DNA of 44,534 nt from an uncultured Faecalibacterium sp. (GCA_934501115.1 CAKSTO010000014.1:1-44534); one strand, 5' to 3'; numbered from the stretch's first letter, positions 9,408-17,832 are shown. Made by a program: numbers and translations. Notes: generated from the letters alone by a model not told the origin.

Positions 9408-10634
9408 TTATATCACCTGAAACAGGAAGAACTTCAGGTAATTTGTCTCCGGCACGCCCCACAGGATCGGGTGATCCGGAGCCTGCTGCTTTACCTCGAT
9501 CTGCCGCAGCTGGCGGTGTGCATCCTTTGCCGCCGCACGCAGCATCTTGACAAACAGCTCTTCGGTGGCAAAGTGAGAGCAGCTGGCGGTTGCCAGATAT
9601 CCGCCGCGGGGCAGCAGCTTCATGGCGCGGTAGTTGATCTCTTTGTAGCCGCGCATGGCGTTTTCCACCGTCCGGCGGGACTTGGTGAAGGCGGGCGGAT
9701 CCAGAATGATAAAATCATAGGGATGCCCCTCTTTTTCCAGCCGGGGAAGCAGCTCAAAGGTATCTTCACACAAAAAATCCATATTGGTCAGGCCGTTGCG
9801 CGCAGCATTTCGCTGTGCCATGGCAATGGCGTCGGCGCTGATGTCGGCTGCAGTCACACGGGCGGCACCGCCTTTGGCAGCATTCAGTGCAAAGCTGCCG
9901 GTATGAGTAAAGCAGTCCAGCACAGTATGACCGGCGGCAATGCGCGCCACCGCCCGGCGGTTGTATTTCTGGTCAAGGAAGAAACCGGTTTTTTGCCCGT
10001 TCTCAAAGTCCACATGGTAGTAAACGCCGCTCTCGCAGATCTCGGTCTGGGTGCCTGCCGGGTGAGTCTCACCGGGCAGCTCAAACCAGCCTTTGTTTTG
10101 CTCAAGACCTTCCTTGGCGCGCAGAGCCTCATCGTTGCGCTCGTAGATGCCATCGATGTTCTGGCCGTCGGCGCGCAGAACTTCCACCAGAATAGGGAAG
10201 AGGATGGGCTTGAGCTTTTCCATGCCCACGCTCAGGGTCTGGGTGACAAGGATGTTGCTGAACCGGTCAACGGTCAGGCCGGGAAACTGGTCTGCTTCGC
10301 CGAAGATCACGCGGCAGGCAGAAAGGTCTTCCGGCTCCAGAACGGTCTTACGATAGTTCCAGGCATATTCCACCCGGCGGTGCCAGAAAGCCGCATCAAA
10401 GGTGTCATTGGCATTGCGGGAGATCAGCCGCACGCGGATCTTGCTTTTGAGCGAGATGAAGCCTGTGCCAAGGTAGGAACCCTTTGTGCTGACCACATCG
10501 GCCAGAGTGCCGTTTTCCGGCTCATTTTCCGGGAAATGGACAATGTCGTTTTCATATACCCAGGGATGGCCTGCCGTAAGGTTTGCTTCGGCGTGCTTGT
10601 TGACGGTATACACAGGGTAAGTGCGTTCTTTCAT
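9408..10634 (-). CDS. rlmI: Class I 23S rRNA m5C methyltransferase, RlmI type
   Basis: A 408-residue methyltransferase starting at ATG 10634 behind AGGAGAATTAT. The N-terminal part (about 1-85) is PUA-like (HPWVYENDI). The centre has the EEHE-type insert region with GLTVDRFSN and the substrate domain (FLDQKYNRR), then a SAM-binding Rossmann fold (VLDCFTHTGSFALNAAKGG, about residues 225-245) and the motif DFIILDPPAFTKS. The C-terminus has TASCSH, where the Cys is a likely catalytic residue. This matches RlmI, which methylates C1962 in E. coli 23S rRNA. It appears to be a single-gene unit. I see no clear terminator after it. Confidence 0.9.
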   Translation of the reverse strand: MKERTYPVYTVNKHAEANLTAGHPWVYENDIVHFPENEPENGTLADVVSTKGSYLGTGFISLKSKIRVRLISRNANDTFDAAFWHRRVEYAWNYRKTVLEPEDLSACRVIFGEADQFPGLTVDRFSNILVTQTLSVGMEKLKPILFPILVEVLRADGQNIDGIYERNDEALRAKEGLEQNKGWFELPGETHPAGTQTEICESGVYYHVDFENGQKTGFFLDQKYNRRAVARIAAGHTVLDCFTHTGSFALNAAKGGAARVTAADISADAIAMAQRNAARNGLTNMDFLCEDTFELLPRLEKEGHPYDFIILDPPAFTKSRRTVENAMRGYKEINYRAMKLLPRGGYLATASCSHFATEELFVKMLRAAAKDAHRQLRQIEVKQQAPDHPILWGVPETNYLKFFLFQVI

Positions 10635-10690
10635 ATAATTCTCCTGAACTGGTTTGATGGTTTAAGTTCGTATAATAGGATAACGGGCCC

Positions 10691-10823
10691 GCCCTCTCAG
10701 CTTCGCTGCACTCAGCAGCTCCCCCAAAGGGGGAGCCTTTGGCAGTACAATGAACATTGCGGTTTTGCCAAGGTCTCTCACTTTGGGAGAAGTGGCACGC
10801 CGCAAAGGCGTGACGGAGAGGGC
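10691..10823. repeat. Palindromic intergenic repeat (MITE-like), 133 bp
   Basis: The ends are an inverted repeat, GCCCTCTC (10691) and GAGAGGGC (10816-10823). Inside are perfect hairpins GCTCCCCC-AAA-GGGGGAGC (10718-10736) and CACGCC-GCAA-AGGCGTG. The composition resembles palindromic repeats I recall as frequent between genes in Oscillospiraceae genomes. It carries no coding frame. It separates rlmI from the CYTH gene. Confidence 0.65.
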
Positions 10824-10868
10824 GAGGACGCTGAAAGATAAGAAAGTCTTATTCAAAATCTACTCTTT

Positions 10869-10894
10869 ATAATAGCATAAAATCATGCTATTAT
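10869..10894. promoter_or_regulatory. Perfect dyad upstream of the CYTH gene
   Basis: ATAATAGCAT and ATGCTATTAT form a perfect 10-base inverted repeat with a six-base spacer. Each end overlaps a TATAAT-like box, one per strand (10868-10873 on plus). A matching -35 is weak. It could be an operator or simply an AT-rich hairpin in the leader. Confidence 0.4.
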
Positions 10895-10936
10895 AAATAA
10901 GAAATGTCAAAAATCCACGTGAAAGAGGGAATCGGT

Positions 10937-11425
10937 ATGGAAATTGAACGCAAATGGATGGTAAAAGGCTGGCCGGAGGGGCTGCCGCTGAAAGAAGAGT
11001 TTACCATGCGGCAGGGCTATATCAGTGTGCATCCCACCGTGCGCATCCGGGAGGAAGCTCTCACCGGCGGCAGAACGGATCATATCCTCTGTTTTAAGTC
11101 AGCGGGCGGCCTTGCCCGCGAGGAGATCGAACGCAGCATCGACAAAGATCTTTTTGAAGAGCTGGAGCATAAGATCATCGGCAAACCTCTCATCCCGAAG
11201 CTGCGCCGCAGCTACACCCTGCCGGACGGCGCGGTGCTGGAGGTGAACCATGTGGACGAAGGCCATCCCACCGAGTTCTGGTATGCCGAGGTGGAGTACC
11301 CTACTGTGGAGGCGGCTCTTGCATGGCAGCCGGAAAACTGCGGCCTTGGTGCATACCTCAGCAATGAGGTGACTGGTCAGCCCGGCCAGAGCATGGGCGA
11401 GTATTGGGTGGAGACGAGGGGATAA
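10937..11425 (+). CDS. CYTH-domain protein (triphosphate-binding family)
   Basis: A 162-residue single-domain protein. I chose ATG 10937 because it gives the family start MEIERKW (the ExExK signature) and follows AGAGGGA; an in-frame ATG at 10904 would add 11 residues. The order of charged beta strands fits a CYTH tunnel: RIREE, ILCFKS, EIERSID, KLRRSYTLP, VLEVNHVDE and FWYAEVEYP. Members hydrolyse inorganic triphosphate or thiamine triphosphate, or bind other triphosphates; the substrate cannot be told from sequence. The gene stands alone between two palindromic repeat elements. Confidence 0.88.
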   Translation: MEIERKWMVKGWPEGLPLKEEFTMRQGYISVHPTVRIREEALTGGRTDHILCFKSAGGLAREEIERSIDKDLFEELEHKIIGKPLIPKLRRSYTLPDGAVLEVNHVDEGHPTEFWYAEVEYPTVEAALAWQPENCGLGAYLSNEVTGQPGQSMGEYWVETRG

Positions 11426-11439
11426 ACGTCGGACAGCGG

Positions 11440-11661
11440 GTCGGAAGCTTCTCCGAGGACCGTCCGCTGGGGTGGGACCCTGTTGCCGCAGGCAATAGGG
11501 CGGGCGATGGAATGGCCTGCAACGGCAACGACTGCCGCCTGCGGCGGAAACAAGGAGTTGCTGTTGGGGCAGCGGCCAGCAGGATGCGAGTGCTGCTCAA
11601 GGCACGAGGCATCCGTTGGGTGCCGCAACTCGAATTCGTGTCCGAGGAGGAAGCTTCCGAC
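11440..11661. repeat. Second palindromic repeat element, 222 bp
   Basis: The ends are perfect inverted 12-mers: GTCGGAAGCTTC (11440-11451) and GAAGCTTCCGAC (11650-11661). The interior is GC-rich with further stems such as GCCGCCTGCGGC. It fills most of the 300-base gap between the CYTH and rhomboid genes. Open frames across it show low-complexity, Arg-rich products and look spurious. It is probably a non-autonomous mobile repeat; other copies in the genome would settle this. Confidence 0.5.
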
Positions 11662-11727
11662 ACACTGGTATGTCCTACAGATATACAAAGAAGGGAATGA
11701 CAACTCACGAAAAAAGTCAAACTAAAA

Positions 11728-12336
11728 TTGGAACTGCAGTACAATTCTCCGGTGATCCTCACCTTTTTCCTGCTCTCACTGCTGGTGCTGTTCCTTGACC
11801 AGTGGACGGACGGCTGGAGCACGATGCATCTGTTCTGCGTCTACCGTTCGTCACTGAAGGATCCGCTGTTCTATGTGCGGATGTTCGGCCATGTACTGGG
11901 ACACGCAAGCTGGGATCACTTTTTGAACAACATGCTGCTGCTTCTGGTCGTCGGTCCACCCATGGAGGAAAAGTACGGCAGCAAGCCGCTTTTGTGCGGC
12001 ATGGTGTTCACCGCTCTGATCACCGGTGTGCTGCAATGCGTGCTGTTCCCACACTCAGGGCTGCTGGGTGCATCCGGCATCGTGTTTATGCTCATCATGC
12101 TCTCCTCACTGGCGGGCTTCTCCGGCGGCATCCCCGTTACGATGCTTCTGGTGGCAGCACTGTACTTCGGCCAGCAGGTGTACGATATCATTTTTGTACA
12201 TGACAATGTTGCAAACTTTATGCATATTGTGGGCGGCATCTGCGGAACGGCCTTTGGCTACTACAGTGCGCTGCATACCCGCCGCAAACCGGCGAAAGCG
12301 GTGAAATTTGTAAATACCAACCGCAGGCGTAGGTAA
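11728..12336 (+). CDS. Rhomboid-family intramembrane serine protease
   Basis: A membrane protein of about 202 residues with six hydrophobic segments. Rhomboid hallmarks are FGHVLGHASWDHFLNNM with the His/Asn cluster, the catalytic Ser in GLLGASGIVFML (GASG, about residue 113) and the partner His in NFMHIVGGICG near the end. It would cut membrane-spanning substrates within the bilayer. The start is uncertain: TTG 11728 lacks a ribosome binding site, while GAAGGGA (11689-11696) sits upstream. The frame is open back to a stop at 11698, so an unusual start nearer that site is possible. The tail is basic (RRKPAKAVKFVNTNRRRR). Confidence 0.85.
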   Translation: MELQYNSPVILTFFLLSLLVLFLDQWTDGWSTMHLFCVYRSSLKDPLFYVRMFGHVLGHASWDHFLNNMLLLLVVGPPMEEKYGSKPLLCGMVFTALITGVLQCVLFPHSGLLGASGIVFMLIMLSSLAGFSGGIPVTMLLVAALYFGQQVYDIIFVHDNVANFMHIVGGICGTAFGYYSALHTRRKPAKAVKFVNTNRRRR

Positions 12337-12338
12337 AA

Positions 12339-12458
12339 ATGGAGATCGCCTGCTGCAATGGCGTGATGAAGGCCGGGGAACTTCCCTTTGAAACGCAGAA
12401 CCCCTCGCAGGTGCTGCGGGAGATCATGGCAGAATACAAAAGCCCGCGCTTTGCATAA
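12339..12458 (+). CDS. Possible 39-residue ORF or gene remnant
   Basis: An ATG at 12339 opens 39 codons (MEIACCNGVMKAGELP ... EYKSPRFA) ending at TAA 12458, five bases past the rhomboid stop and just before a strong terminator. There is no convincing ribosome binding site. The ending reads like the C-terminus of a larger protein that has been lost. I do not recognise it. Confidence 0.2.
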   Translation: MEIACCNGVMKAGELPFETQNPSQVLREIMAEYKSPRFA

Positions 12459-12469
12459 CTTTACCGTTT

Positions 12470-12511
12470 GCGAAGAGGAAATGACTGTAGGTCATTTCCT
12501 CTTCGCTTTTT
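12470..12511 (+). terminator. Terminator after the rhomboid gene
   Basis: GCGAAGAGGAAATGAC (12470-12485) pairs perfectly with GTCATTTCCTCTTCGC (12491-12506) over a five-base loop, followed by TTTTT. Confidence 0.9.
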
Positions 12512-12562
12512 GCTGTAAATTCTGGAGCTCAAAATGCATTTAACGGAACGGCCTTTCTCGTG

Positions 12563-12603
12563 AAAAAGTGGTCTGGAAACAACCGCGGTTGTTTCCAGAC
12601 CAC
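12563..12603 (-). terminator. Terminator of the liv operon
   Basis: A perfect 36-base palindrome (12568-12603, arms GTGGTCTGGAAACAACCG) is followed on the minus strand by TTTTT (12567-12563). It lies 75 bases past the livF stop. Confidence 0.85.
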
Positions 12604-12678
12604 AAATAAAATTATAAATTCCTCTGCTTATGCTCAGAGCGAAGCGGAGAGCATTCAAATCGTTCTGAAAGCAAAAAA

Positions 12679-13392
12679 TCAATTCCGCTTCTTGCCCAGA
12701 TAAGCTGCTTTGACGCTTTCGTCTGCCAGCAGCTCGGCACCGGTGCCGGAAAGAGTCAGGGTGCCGGTCTCCAGTACGTAAGCGTAGTCGGCCACCTTCA
12801 GAGCCATGTTGGCGTTCTGCTCGTTCAGCAGAACGGTGATGCCCTGCTGATTCACGGTGCGGATGATGTCAAAGATCTCCCGCACCACGATGGGAGCGAG
12901 GCCGAGGCTTGGTTCATCCAGCATCAGCAGCTTGGGCTTGCTCATCAGGGCACGGCCAACGGCCAGCATCTGCTGTTCACCGCCGGAGAGGGTTCCGGCA
13001 CTCTGCCAGCTGCGCTCTTTCAGGCGGGGAAACAGACTGTATACCCAGTCCAGATCTTTTTCGGTCTCAGCCTTGTCCCTGCGCAGGTAGGCACCGATCT
13101 TCAGGTTTTCGACGACGGTCAGATCGGCGAACACTCGGCGTCCTTCCGGCGACATGGCGATGCCGCTGGCAACGATCTGGTCAATGGGCTTATCCAGCAG
13201 CTCCTGCCCGTTCCACAGGATGGAACCGCTCTGTGCTTTCACCAGACCGGAAATCGTGCGCATCAGGGTGGATTTGCCTGCGCCGTTGGCACCGATCAGC
13301 GTGACGATCTTGCCATCGGGTACGGCCAGAGACACGCCGCGCAAAGCCTGAATGCCGCCGTAGGAAACGTGTAAATCCTTGATCTCAAGCAT
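12679..13392 (-). CDS. livF: Branched-chain amino acid ABC transporter, ATPase LivF
   Basis: A 237-residue ATPase of the leucine/isoleucine/valine importer. ATG 13392 (MLEIKDLHVSYGG) follows GGGGGTG at about eight bases and overlaps the livG stop (ATGCTTGA); ATG 13398 is a near alternative. It has the Walker A GANGAGKST, signature LSGGEQQMLAVGRALM, and Walker B KLLMLDEPSLGLAP. The length fits LivF (about 235). It forms a heterodimer with LivG on the cytoplasmic face of LivHM. It is the last gene of livKHMGF. Confidence 0.96.
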   Translation of the reverse strand: MLEIKDLHVSYGGIQALRGVSLAVPDGKIVTLIGANGAGKSTLMRTISGLVKAQSGSILWNGQELLDKPIDQIVASGIAMSPEGRRVFADLTVVENLKIGAYLRRDKAETEKDLDWVYSLFPRLKERSWQSAGTLSGGEQQMLAVGRALMSKPKLLMLDEPSLGLAPIVVREIFDIIRTVNQQGITVLLNEQNANMALKVADYAYVLETGTLTLSGTGAELLADESVKAAYLGKKRN

Positions 13393-14227
13393 CTTCATCC
13401 ACCCCCAGATATGCGTCAATGACCCGCTGGTCGTTCTGCACCTCAGCCGGGGTGCCCTCGGCGATCAGACGACCGAAGTCCAGCACGTAAACGCGGTCGG
13501 AAATATCCATCACCAGATCCATGTGATGCTCGATCATGAATACAGTCAAGCTGAAATCCGTACGGATCCTGTCAATGAAAGCAGTCAGCTCCTCGGTCTC
13601 CTGCGGGTTCATGCCGGCAGCAGGCTCGTCCAGAAGCAGCAGCTTGGGCTGAGTGGCAAGGGCGCGTGCGATCTCCACGCGGCGCTGCAGGCCGTAGGGC
13701 AGGCCGGTCGCCAGCTCATCGCGCACATCCTCAAGACCCAGAACCTTCAGCAGGCCTTCACACTCTTCGCGCTGACGCTTTTCCTCGTCTGCGTTCAGCC
13801 GGAAGGCAGCGCTCAGCAGGTTGGCAGAGCGGCGGCAGTGTTTGGCAATGAGGACGTTCTCAAACACGGTCTGGCTCTTCCACAGGCGGATGTTCTGGAA
13901 AGTGCGTGCGATACCCATCTGGGTGATCCTGTCCGGGGTGGGGGCAATGGTGTGGGAATACTTGCCGGCATTCTGCCCCTTATAGAGCTTCTTCATTTTG
14001 CCGTGGGGCGTGTTTTCAATGATCTTACGTCCCTCAAACCACACTGCGCCATTGGAGGGGGCATACACGCCGGTAACGACATTGAACGCGGTGGTCTTGC
14101 CTGCACCGTTGGGGCCGATGAGGGAGACGATCTGATTTTTATCCACCTTCAGATTCAGGTTGTCCACGGCGACCACACCGCCAAACTGCATGGTTGCGTT
14201 TTCGATGGTCAGCACATTTTCACTCAT
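13385..14227 (-). CDS. livG: Branched-chain amino acid ABC transporter, ATPase LivG
   Basis: A 280-residue ATPase. It has Walker A GPNGAGKTT, a modified signature (LPYGLQRRVEIARALA, as is usual for LivG), Walker B KLLLLDEPAAGMNP and the C-terminal BCA-type extension (LDFGRLIAEGTPAEVQ). Its ATG at 14227 overlaps the livM stop by ATGA, which implies translational coupling. The middle insert (about residues 75-105, GKMKKLYKGQNAGKYSHT) is somewhat longer than in E. coli LivG. Confidence 0.96.
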   Translation of the reverse strand: MSENVLTIENATMQFGGVVAVDNLNLKVDKNQIVSLIGPNGAGKTTAFNVVTGVYAPSNGAVWFEGRKIIENTPHGKMKKLYKGQNAGKYSHTIAPTPDRITQMGIARTFQNIRLWKSQTVFENVLIAKHCRRSANLLSAAFRLNADEEKRQREECEGLLKVLGLEDVRDELATGLPYGLQRRVEIARALATQPKLLLLDEPAAGMNPQETEELTAFIDRIRTDFSLTVFMIEHHMDLVMDISDRVYVLDFGRLIAEGTPAEVQNDQRVIDAYLGVDEDA

Positions 14228-15384
14228 TTGGAACGCACCTCCTTTTTGGCGGTCTTTGCAGTGGATGCGGGTTTTTTCTGGAACAATTCACGGTCGCCCA
14301 TGATGCCCTTGCGGAAGAACAGCACCACAGCCATAATGATGATGCTGAACACCACCATGCGGAAGCCGGAACGCAGCAGCGGCACACGGAAGCCGCCGAT
14401 ATAGGTTTCGTTGTCGAGGAAGCGCAGCAGCCATTCGGAGCTGGCAATGAACAGGAACGATGCAATGATGGAGCCGGACACCGAACCAATGCCGCCGATG
14501 ACCACGATCAGCAGAATTTCATACGTCATACTGGACTTGAAAGTGGTGGCCTGTACGCTGGCCTGATACATCGCAAGCATCGCACCGGAGATACCGGCAA
14601 AGAAGCTGCTGATGATAAAGCTCATGCGCTTGTGGCTTGCGAGGTTGATGCCCATGGCCTCGGCGGCGATCTCGTCGTCACGGATGGCCTTGAAGGCACG
14701 GCCATAGGTGGAATTGATGAGCAGAAGGATGATGGCGATGCAGATGCCGGAGAAAAGGAAAGACATCACGGTTTCCAGATGCAGGGTGGTGCTGCCCAGC
14801 GGGATGGCGAAATTTGAAAAGCTGGTAAAGCCGTACAGCAGATTGGAGCCGTTGGTCAGCGGGCCAAAGCCTTCGTAAACCACGGCGGCACGGATGATCT
14901 CGGCAAAGCCCAGTGTGGCAATGGCAAGGTAGTCACTTTTCAGCTTCAGCACCGGCAAGCCGATGAGGAAGGCAAACAGCGCCGCAATAAAACCGGCAAA
15001 AATCAGGCAGAACACAACGCCCAGCAGCAGACCGAAGCCGCCGAGGGGCTTGGAGAGCAGTTCCGGGATGGAAAAACCGAGGCCGCCGTTTGCATAGCGC
15101 TGATAAATGGATTTTTGGGATGCGGCGGGAATGGTGAGGATGGCGTAGGCGTAAGCGCCCAGCAGCATGAAGCCGGCCTGACCCAGACTGAACAGCCCGG
15201 TGAAGCCGTTCAGCAGGTTCATGGATACGGCCACCAGCGCATAAATAGAGCCTTTACGCAGCACAGTGAGCAGCATGGAGGGCACAAAGCTCAGGTTGTC
15301 CAGCGCCAGCAGTACAGCCAGCAGTGCGATCAGACCCAGAGCTGCCCGGAAATAGATGCGTTTCTTCTCATTTTTCATGGTCAT
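14224..15384 (-). CDS. livM: Branched-chain amino acid ABC transporter, permease LivM
   Basis: A 386-residue membrane permease with about nine to ten hydrophobic helices. The motif GFTGLFSLGQAGFMLLGAYA near residues 60-80 and the loop RAIRDDEIAAEAMGINLASHK are typical of LivM. ATG 15384 overlaps the livH stop (TGATG); an alternative ATG at 15378 is better spaced from GAGAAAG. The basic tail ends in KTAKKEVRSK. It forms the membrane channel with LivH. Confidence 0.95.
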   Translation of the reverse strand: MTMKNEKKRIYFRAALGLIALLAVLLALDNLSFVPSMLLTVLRKGSIYALVAVSMNLLNGFTGLFSLGQAGFMLLGAYAYAILTIPAASQKSIYQRYANGGLGFSIPELLSKPLGGFGLLLGVVFCLIFAGFIAALFAFLIGLPVLKLKSDYLAIATLGFAEIIRAAVVYEGFGPLTNGSNLLYGFTSFSNFAIPLGSTTLHLETVMSFLFSGICIAIILLLINSTYGRAFKAIRDDEIAAEAMGINLASHKRMSFIISSFFAGISGAMLAMYQASVQATTFKSSMTYEILLIVVIGGIGSVSGSIIASFLFIASSEWLLRFLDNETYIGGFRVPLLRSGFRMVVFSIIIMAVVLFFRKGIMGDRELFQKKPASTAKTAKKEVRSK

Positions 15385-16262
15385 CACACTTTCTCGGTCA
15401 GGTTTTCACTGAACAGGCCGGTAGGCTTCACAGCCAGCACCACGATCAGCAGCGCAAAGGTGAAGGCATCGCTGAAGGTGGTCGCACCGGCACCCTTGAT
15501 CAGACTTTCGCAGATGCCGATGATGAAGCCGCCGATCACAGCACCCGGAATGGAGCCGATGCCGCCAAACACCGCAGCCACAAAGGCTTTCAGGCCCGGC
15601 ATGGCGCCCACGGTGGGGGTGACAGCCGTGTAGTTGGAGAAGTACATCATGGAGCCGATGGCCGCAAGAAAGCTGCCTACGGCAAAGGTGAAAGAGATGA
15701 CGTTGTTGATCTTGATGCCCATGAGCTGAGCGGTCTCAAAATCGCGGGAAGCTGCGCGCATTGCCATGCCGATCTTGGTCTTCTGGATCAGGGTGACAAG
15801 CGCAGCCACCAGCACAATTACGAGGAACGGCGTCACGACCGTGACCCGCTTGGTCTGGCAGCCCAGAACCGTAACCGTGTCGCTGATCCACGGCAGAGCC
15901 GGGTATTGCTTTGCCAGACCGCCGGTAACGTACCACATCAGGTTCTGCAAGAGGTAGGACATTCCGATCGCAGAGATCATAACGGACATACGGGGTGCGG
16001 TGCGCAGGGGCTTATAGGCGATTTTTTCCACCGCGATGCCCAGCAGCACTGTTGCCACAACCACCAGCGGGATGGAAATGGTCAGCGGAAGGGAAGCAGT
16101 AGCGTACACCATCAGAAAACCGGCTACAGTAAAGATATCGCCGTGGGCAAAGTTGATCAGACGCAGGATGCCGTACACCATCGTGTAGCCAATGGCGATC
16201 AGTGCATACTGGCCGCCCACCGAGATGCCCGCCAATAAATAGGGCAGAAACTTTGCAGCCAT
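15384..16262 (-). CDS. livH: Branched-chain amino acid ABC transporter, permease LivH
   Basis: A 292-residue permease. ATG 16262 (MAAKFLPYLLAG) follows GGAGGG; the longer open frame has no such site. Hallmarks are GGQYALIAIGYTMVYGILRLINFAHGD-type sequence near the N-terminus, RAASRDFETAQLMGI in the coupling loop, and GLKAFVAAVFGGIGSIPGAVIGG. It pairs with LivM. The gap to livK is about 96 bases with no clear terminator. Confidence 0.95.
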   Translation of the reverse strand: MAAKFLPYLLAGISVGGQYALIAIGYTMVYGILRLINFAHGDIFTVAGFLMVYATASLPLTISIPLVVVATVLLGIAVEKIAYKPLRTAPRMSVMISAIGMSYLLQNLMWYVTGGLAKQYPALPWISDTVTVLGCQTKRVTVVTPFLVIVLVAALVTLIQKTKIGMAMRAASRDFETAQLMGIKINNVISFTFAVGSFLAAIGSMMYFSNYTAVTPTVGAMPGLKAFVAAVFGGIGSIPGAVIGGFIIGICESLIKGAGATTFSDAFTFALLIVVLAVKPTGLFSENLTEKV

Positions 16263-16358
16263 AAGGGGAACCCTCCATTTCTTACAGCTTTTATTTTGAT
16301 ACAAGCAAAGCGCAGGCGCGGAATCGCTCCTGCCTGCGTTTTGTGGTCTAAAATCTTA

Positions 16359-17573
16359 TCAGCCTTCCACGCTCTGGGTCTTGACGAACTCGAATGCGCC
16401 GTCAGCGGCTTTCTTGATGTAGGCCATATCCTTGTTGGCATCACCGGTGGTCTGGTCAAAGGTGATGCTGCCGGTCACGCCGTCGTAGTTTACGCCGTAC
16501 AGGGCGTCGCGGATCGCGGTACCGTCGGTACTGCCTGCTGCCTTGATGGCCTCCAGAGCAGTCATGTAGCCATCATAGCCCAGTGCAGAGACGGCCGCCA
16601 CGATGTCGTTGCCGCCGTTGTTGGTCAGCTTCTGGCTGTCGGCATTCAGCCACTCCTTGAAACCGGCAACAAATTCTTTTGCAACACCGGAGTCACCATT
16701 TTCGTCAAAGAAGGTGGAACAATAGACCTGTACGCTGGTGCCTTTCTGAGCGTCCAGAATGACGCTGGACTCCCAGGTATCGCCTGCCGTGATGGGCTTG
16801 TCAAAACCGGCGGAGGCAGCCTGTGTGATGATCTGTGCTGCGTAGGTGGTGGCGCAGGGGGCAAAGATCATATCGGCACCGGCATTGATGGCGTTCTGGA
16901 TGTAAGCGGAGAAGTCCGAGGTGCCCTCGGGGAACTGTTCAGAGGTGACGGTCCCGCCAAGCTCCTGAAATGCATTTACAAAGTAGGTGGCAAGGCCGGA
17001 GCCATAATCCTCACCCAGCATGCTCAGCACGTAAGCGTTGGATGCGCCGAACTCATCCTTTGCAAAGTTTGCCATGACTGAGCCCTGAAACGGATCCAGG
17101 AAGCAGACACGGAAATAATAGGTGTTTGCCTCGGTGACGGCAGGGTTGGTGCAGGAGCAGCCGATGGCCGGGATGGAGGCAGACTGGAAGGTGGGTGCGG
17201 CTGCAATGGAAACACCGGAGCCGTAGCTGCCCAGTACGATGGAGACCTTTTTGGAAACCAGCTCCTGCGCAGCGGTCACAGCCTTGTCGGTGCTGGACTG
17301 GTTGTCCACTTCCACGAGCTCTACGTTGTAGGTCTCGCCGCCGATGTCTACGGTGGGGGCAACGCTGTTGGCGTATTCAATGCCAAGAACCTCCTGCTTG
17401 CCGCCTGCGCCGTTATCGCCGGAAGCCGGCTCAAATACGCCGATCTTAATGGTCTTGCCGCCGGCGGAGGAACCGCTGGCGGAGCCGGAAGAAGAGCAGC
17501 CTGCCAGAGCTGCAGCAGCTGCGGTAATGCCTGCAGCTTTCAGAAAATCACGGCGGGAAATAAATGACTTCAT
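16359..17573 (-). CDS. livK: Branched-chain amino acid binding lipoprotein LivK, Tat-type signal
   Basis: A 404-residue substrate-binding protein. ATG 17573 follows GAGGGGG. The N-terminus has a twin-arginine motif (SRRDFLKAAG) and a lipobox (LAGC, Cys about residue 26), so the protein is likely exported folded and lipid-anchored outside the membrane. A Ser/Gly linker precedes a periplasmic-binding-protein type 1 fold (IKIGVFEPASGDNGAGG ... VELVEVDNQSSTDKAVTAAQ). It is the first gene of livKHMGF. It binds branched-chain amino acids or related compounds; exact specificity cannot be read from sequence. Confidence 0.93.
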   Translation of the reverse strand: MKSFISRRDFLKAAGITAAAAALAGCSSSGSASGSSAGGKTIKIGVFEPASGDNGAGGKQEVLGIEYANSVAPTVDIGGETYNVELVEVDNQSSTDKAVTAAQELVSKKVSIVLGSYGSGVSIAAAPTFQSASIPAIGCSCTNPAVTEANTYYFRVCFLDPFQGSVMANFAKDEFGASNAYVLSMLGEDYGSGLATYFVNAFQELGGTVTSEQFPEGTSDFSAYIQNAINAGADMIFAPCATTYAAQIITQAASAGFDKPITAGDTWESSVILDAQKGTSVQVYCSTFFDENGDSGVAKEFVAGFKEWLNADSQKLTNNGGNDIVAAVSALGYDGYMTALEAIKAAGSTDGTAIRDALYGVNYDGVTGSITFDQTTGDANKDMAYIKKAADGAFEFVKTQSVEG

Positions 17574-17617
17574 AAGAATGCCCCCTCTATTATTTCTTAA
17601 CACTTTCCCGGATAAAT

Positions 17618-17669
17618 GGAAAACCCGCAGTGGCGCAGTTGACATTGAAGTCCTGCACCATTGCGGGTT
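17618..17669 (-). terminator. Leader hairpin before livK (attenuator candidate)
   Basis: On the minus strand AACCCGCAATGGTGCAG (17669-17653) pairs with CTGCGCCACTGCGGGTT (17638-17622), with one A-C mismatch and one G-U, followed by TTTTCC. It lies 50 bases before the livK ribosome binding site and inside the leader, so it can act as an attenuator. A weak promoter (TTGCTG, 18 bases, TGCTAA) sits just upstream. Confidence 0.55.
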
Positions 17670-17832
17670 CTTGTCATTGTTTTAGCACAGCAGGGGACGC
17701 TTGTCCAGCAAAACTTGTTTTCTGGGCAAAACTTTGTCAGATGCGGAAAAGAATCTGTGCTTATGCCAGACACATTTTGTTCACTTTTTGCACGGATTGT
17801 ACGTGACTCGAAAACAGCTTACCTTTTCTGTG

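Noticed and set aside
11358..11822. Minus-strand ORFs over the 11440-11661 repeat
   Set aside because: Arg/Ser/Pro-rich, no ribosome binding site, and they cross the ends of a palindromic repeat; better explained as non-coding.
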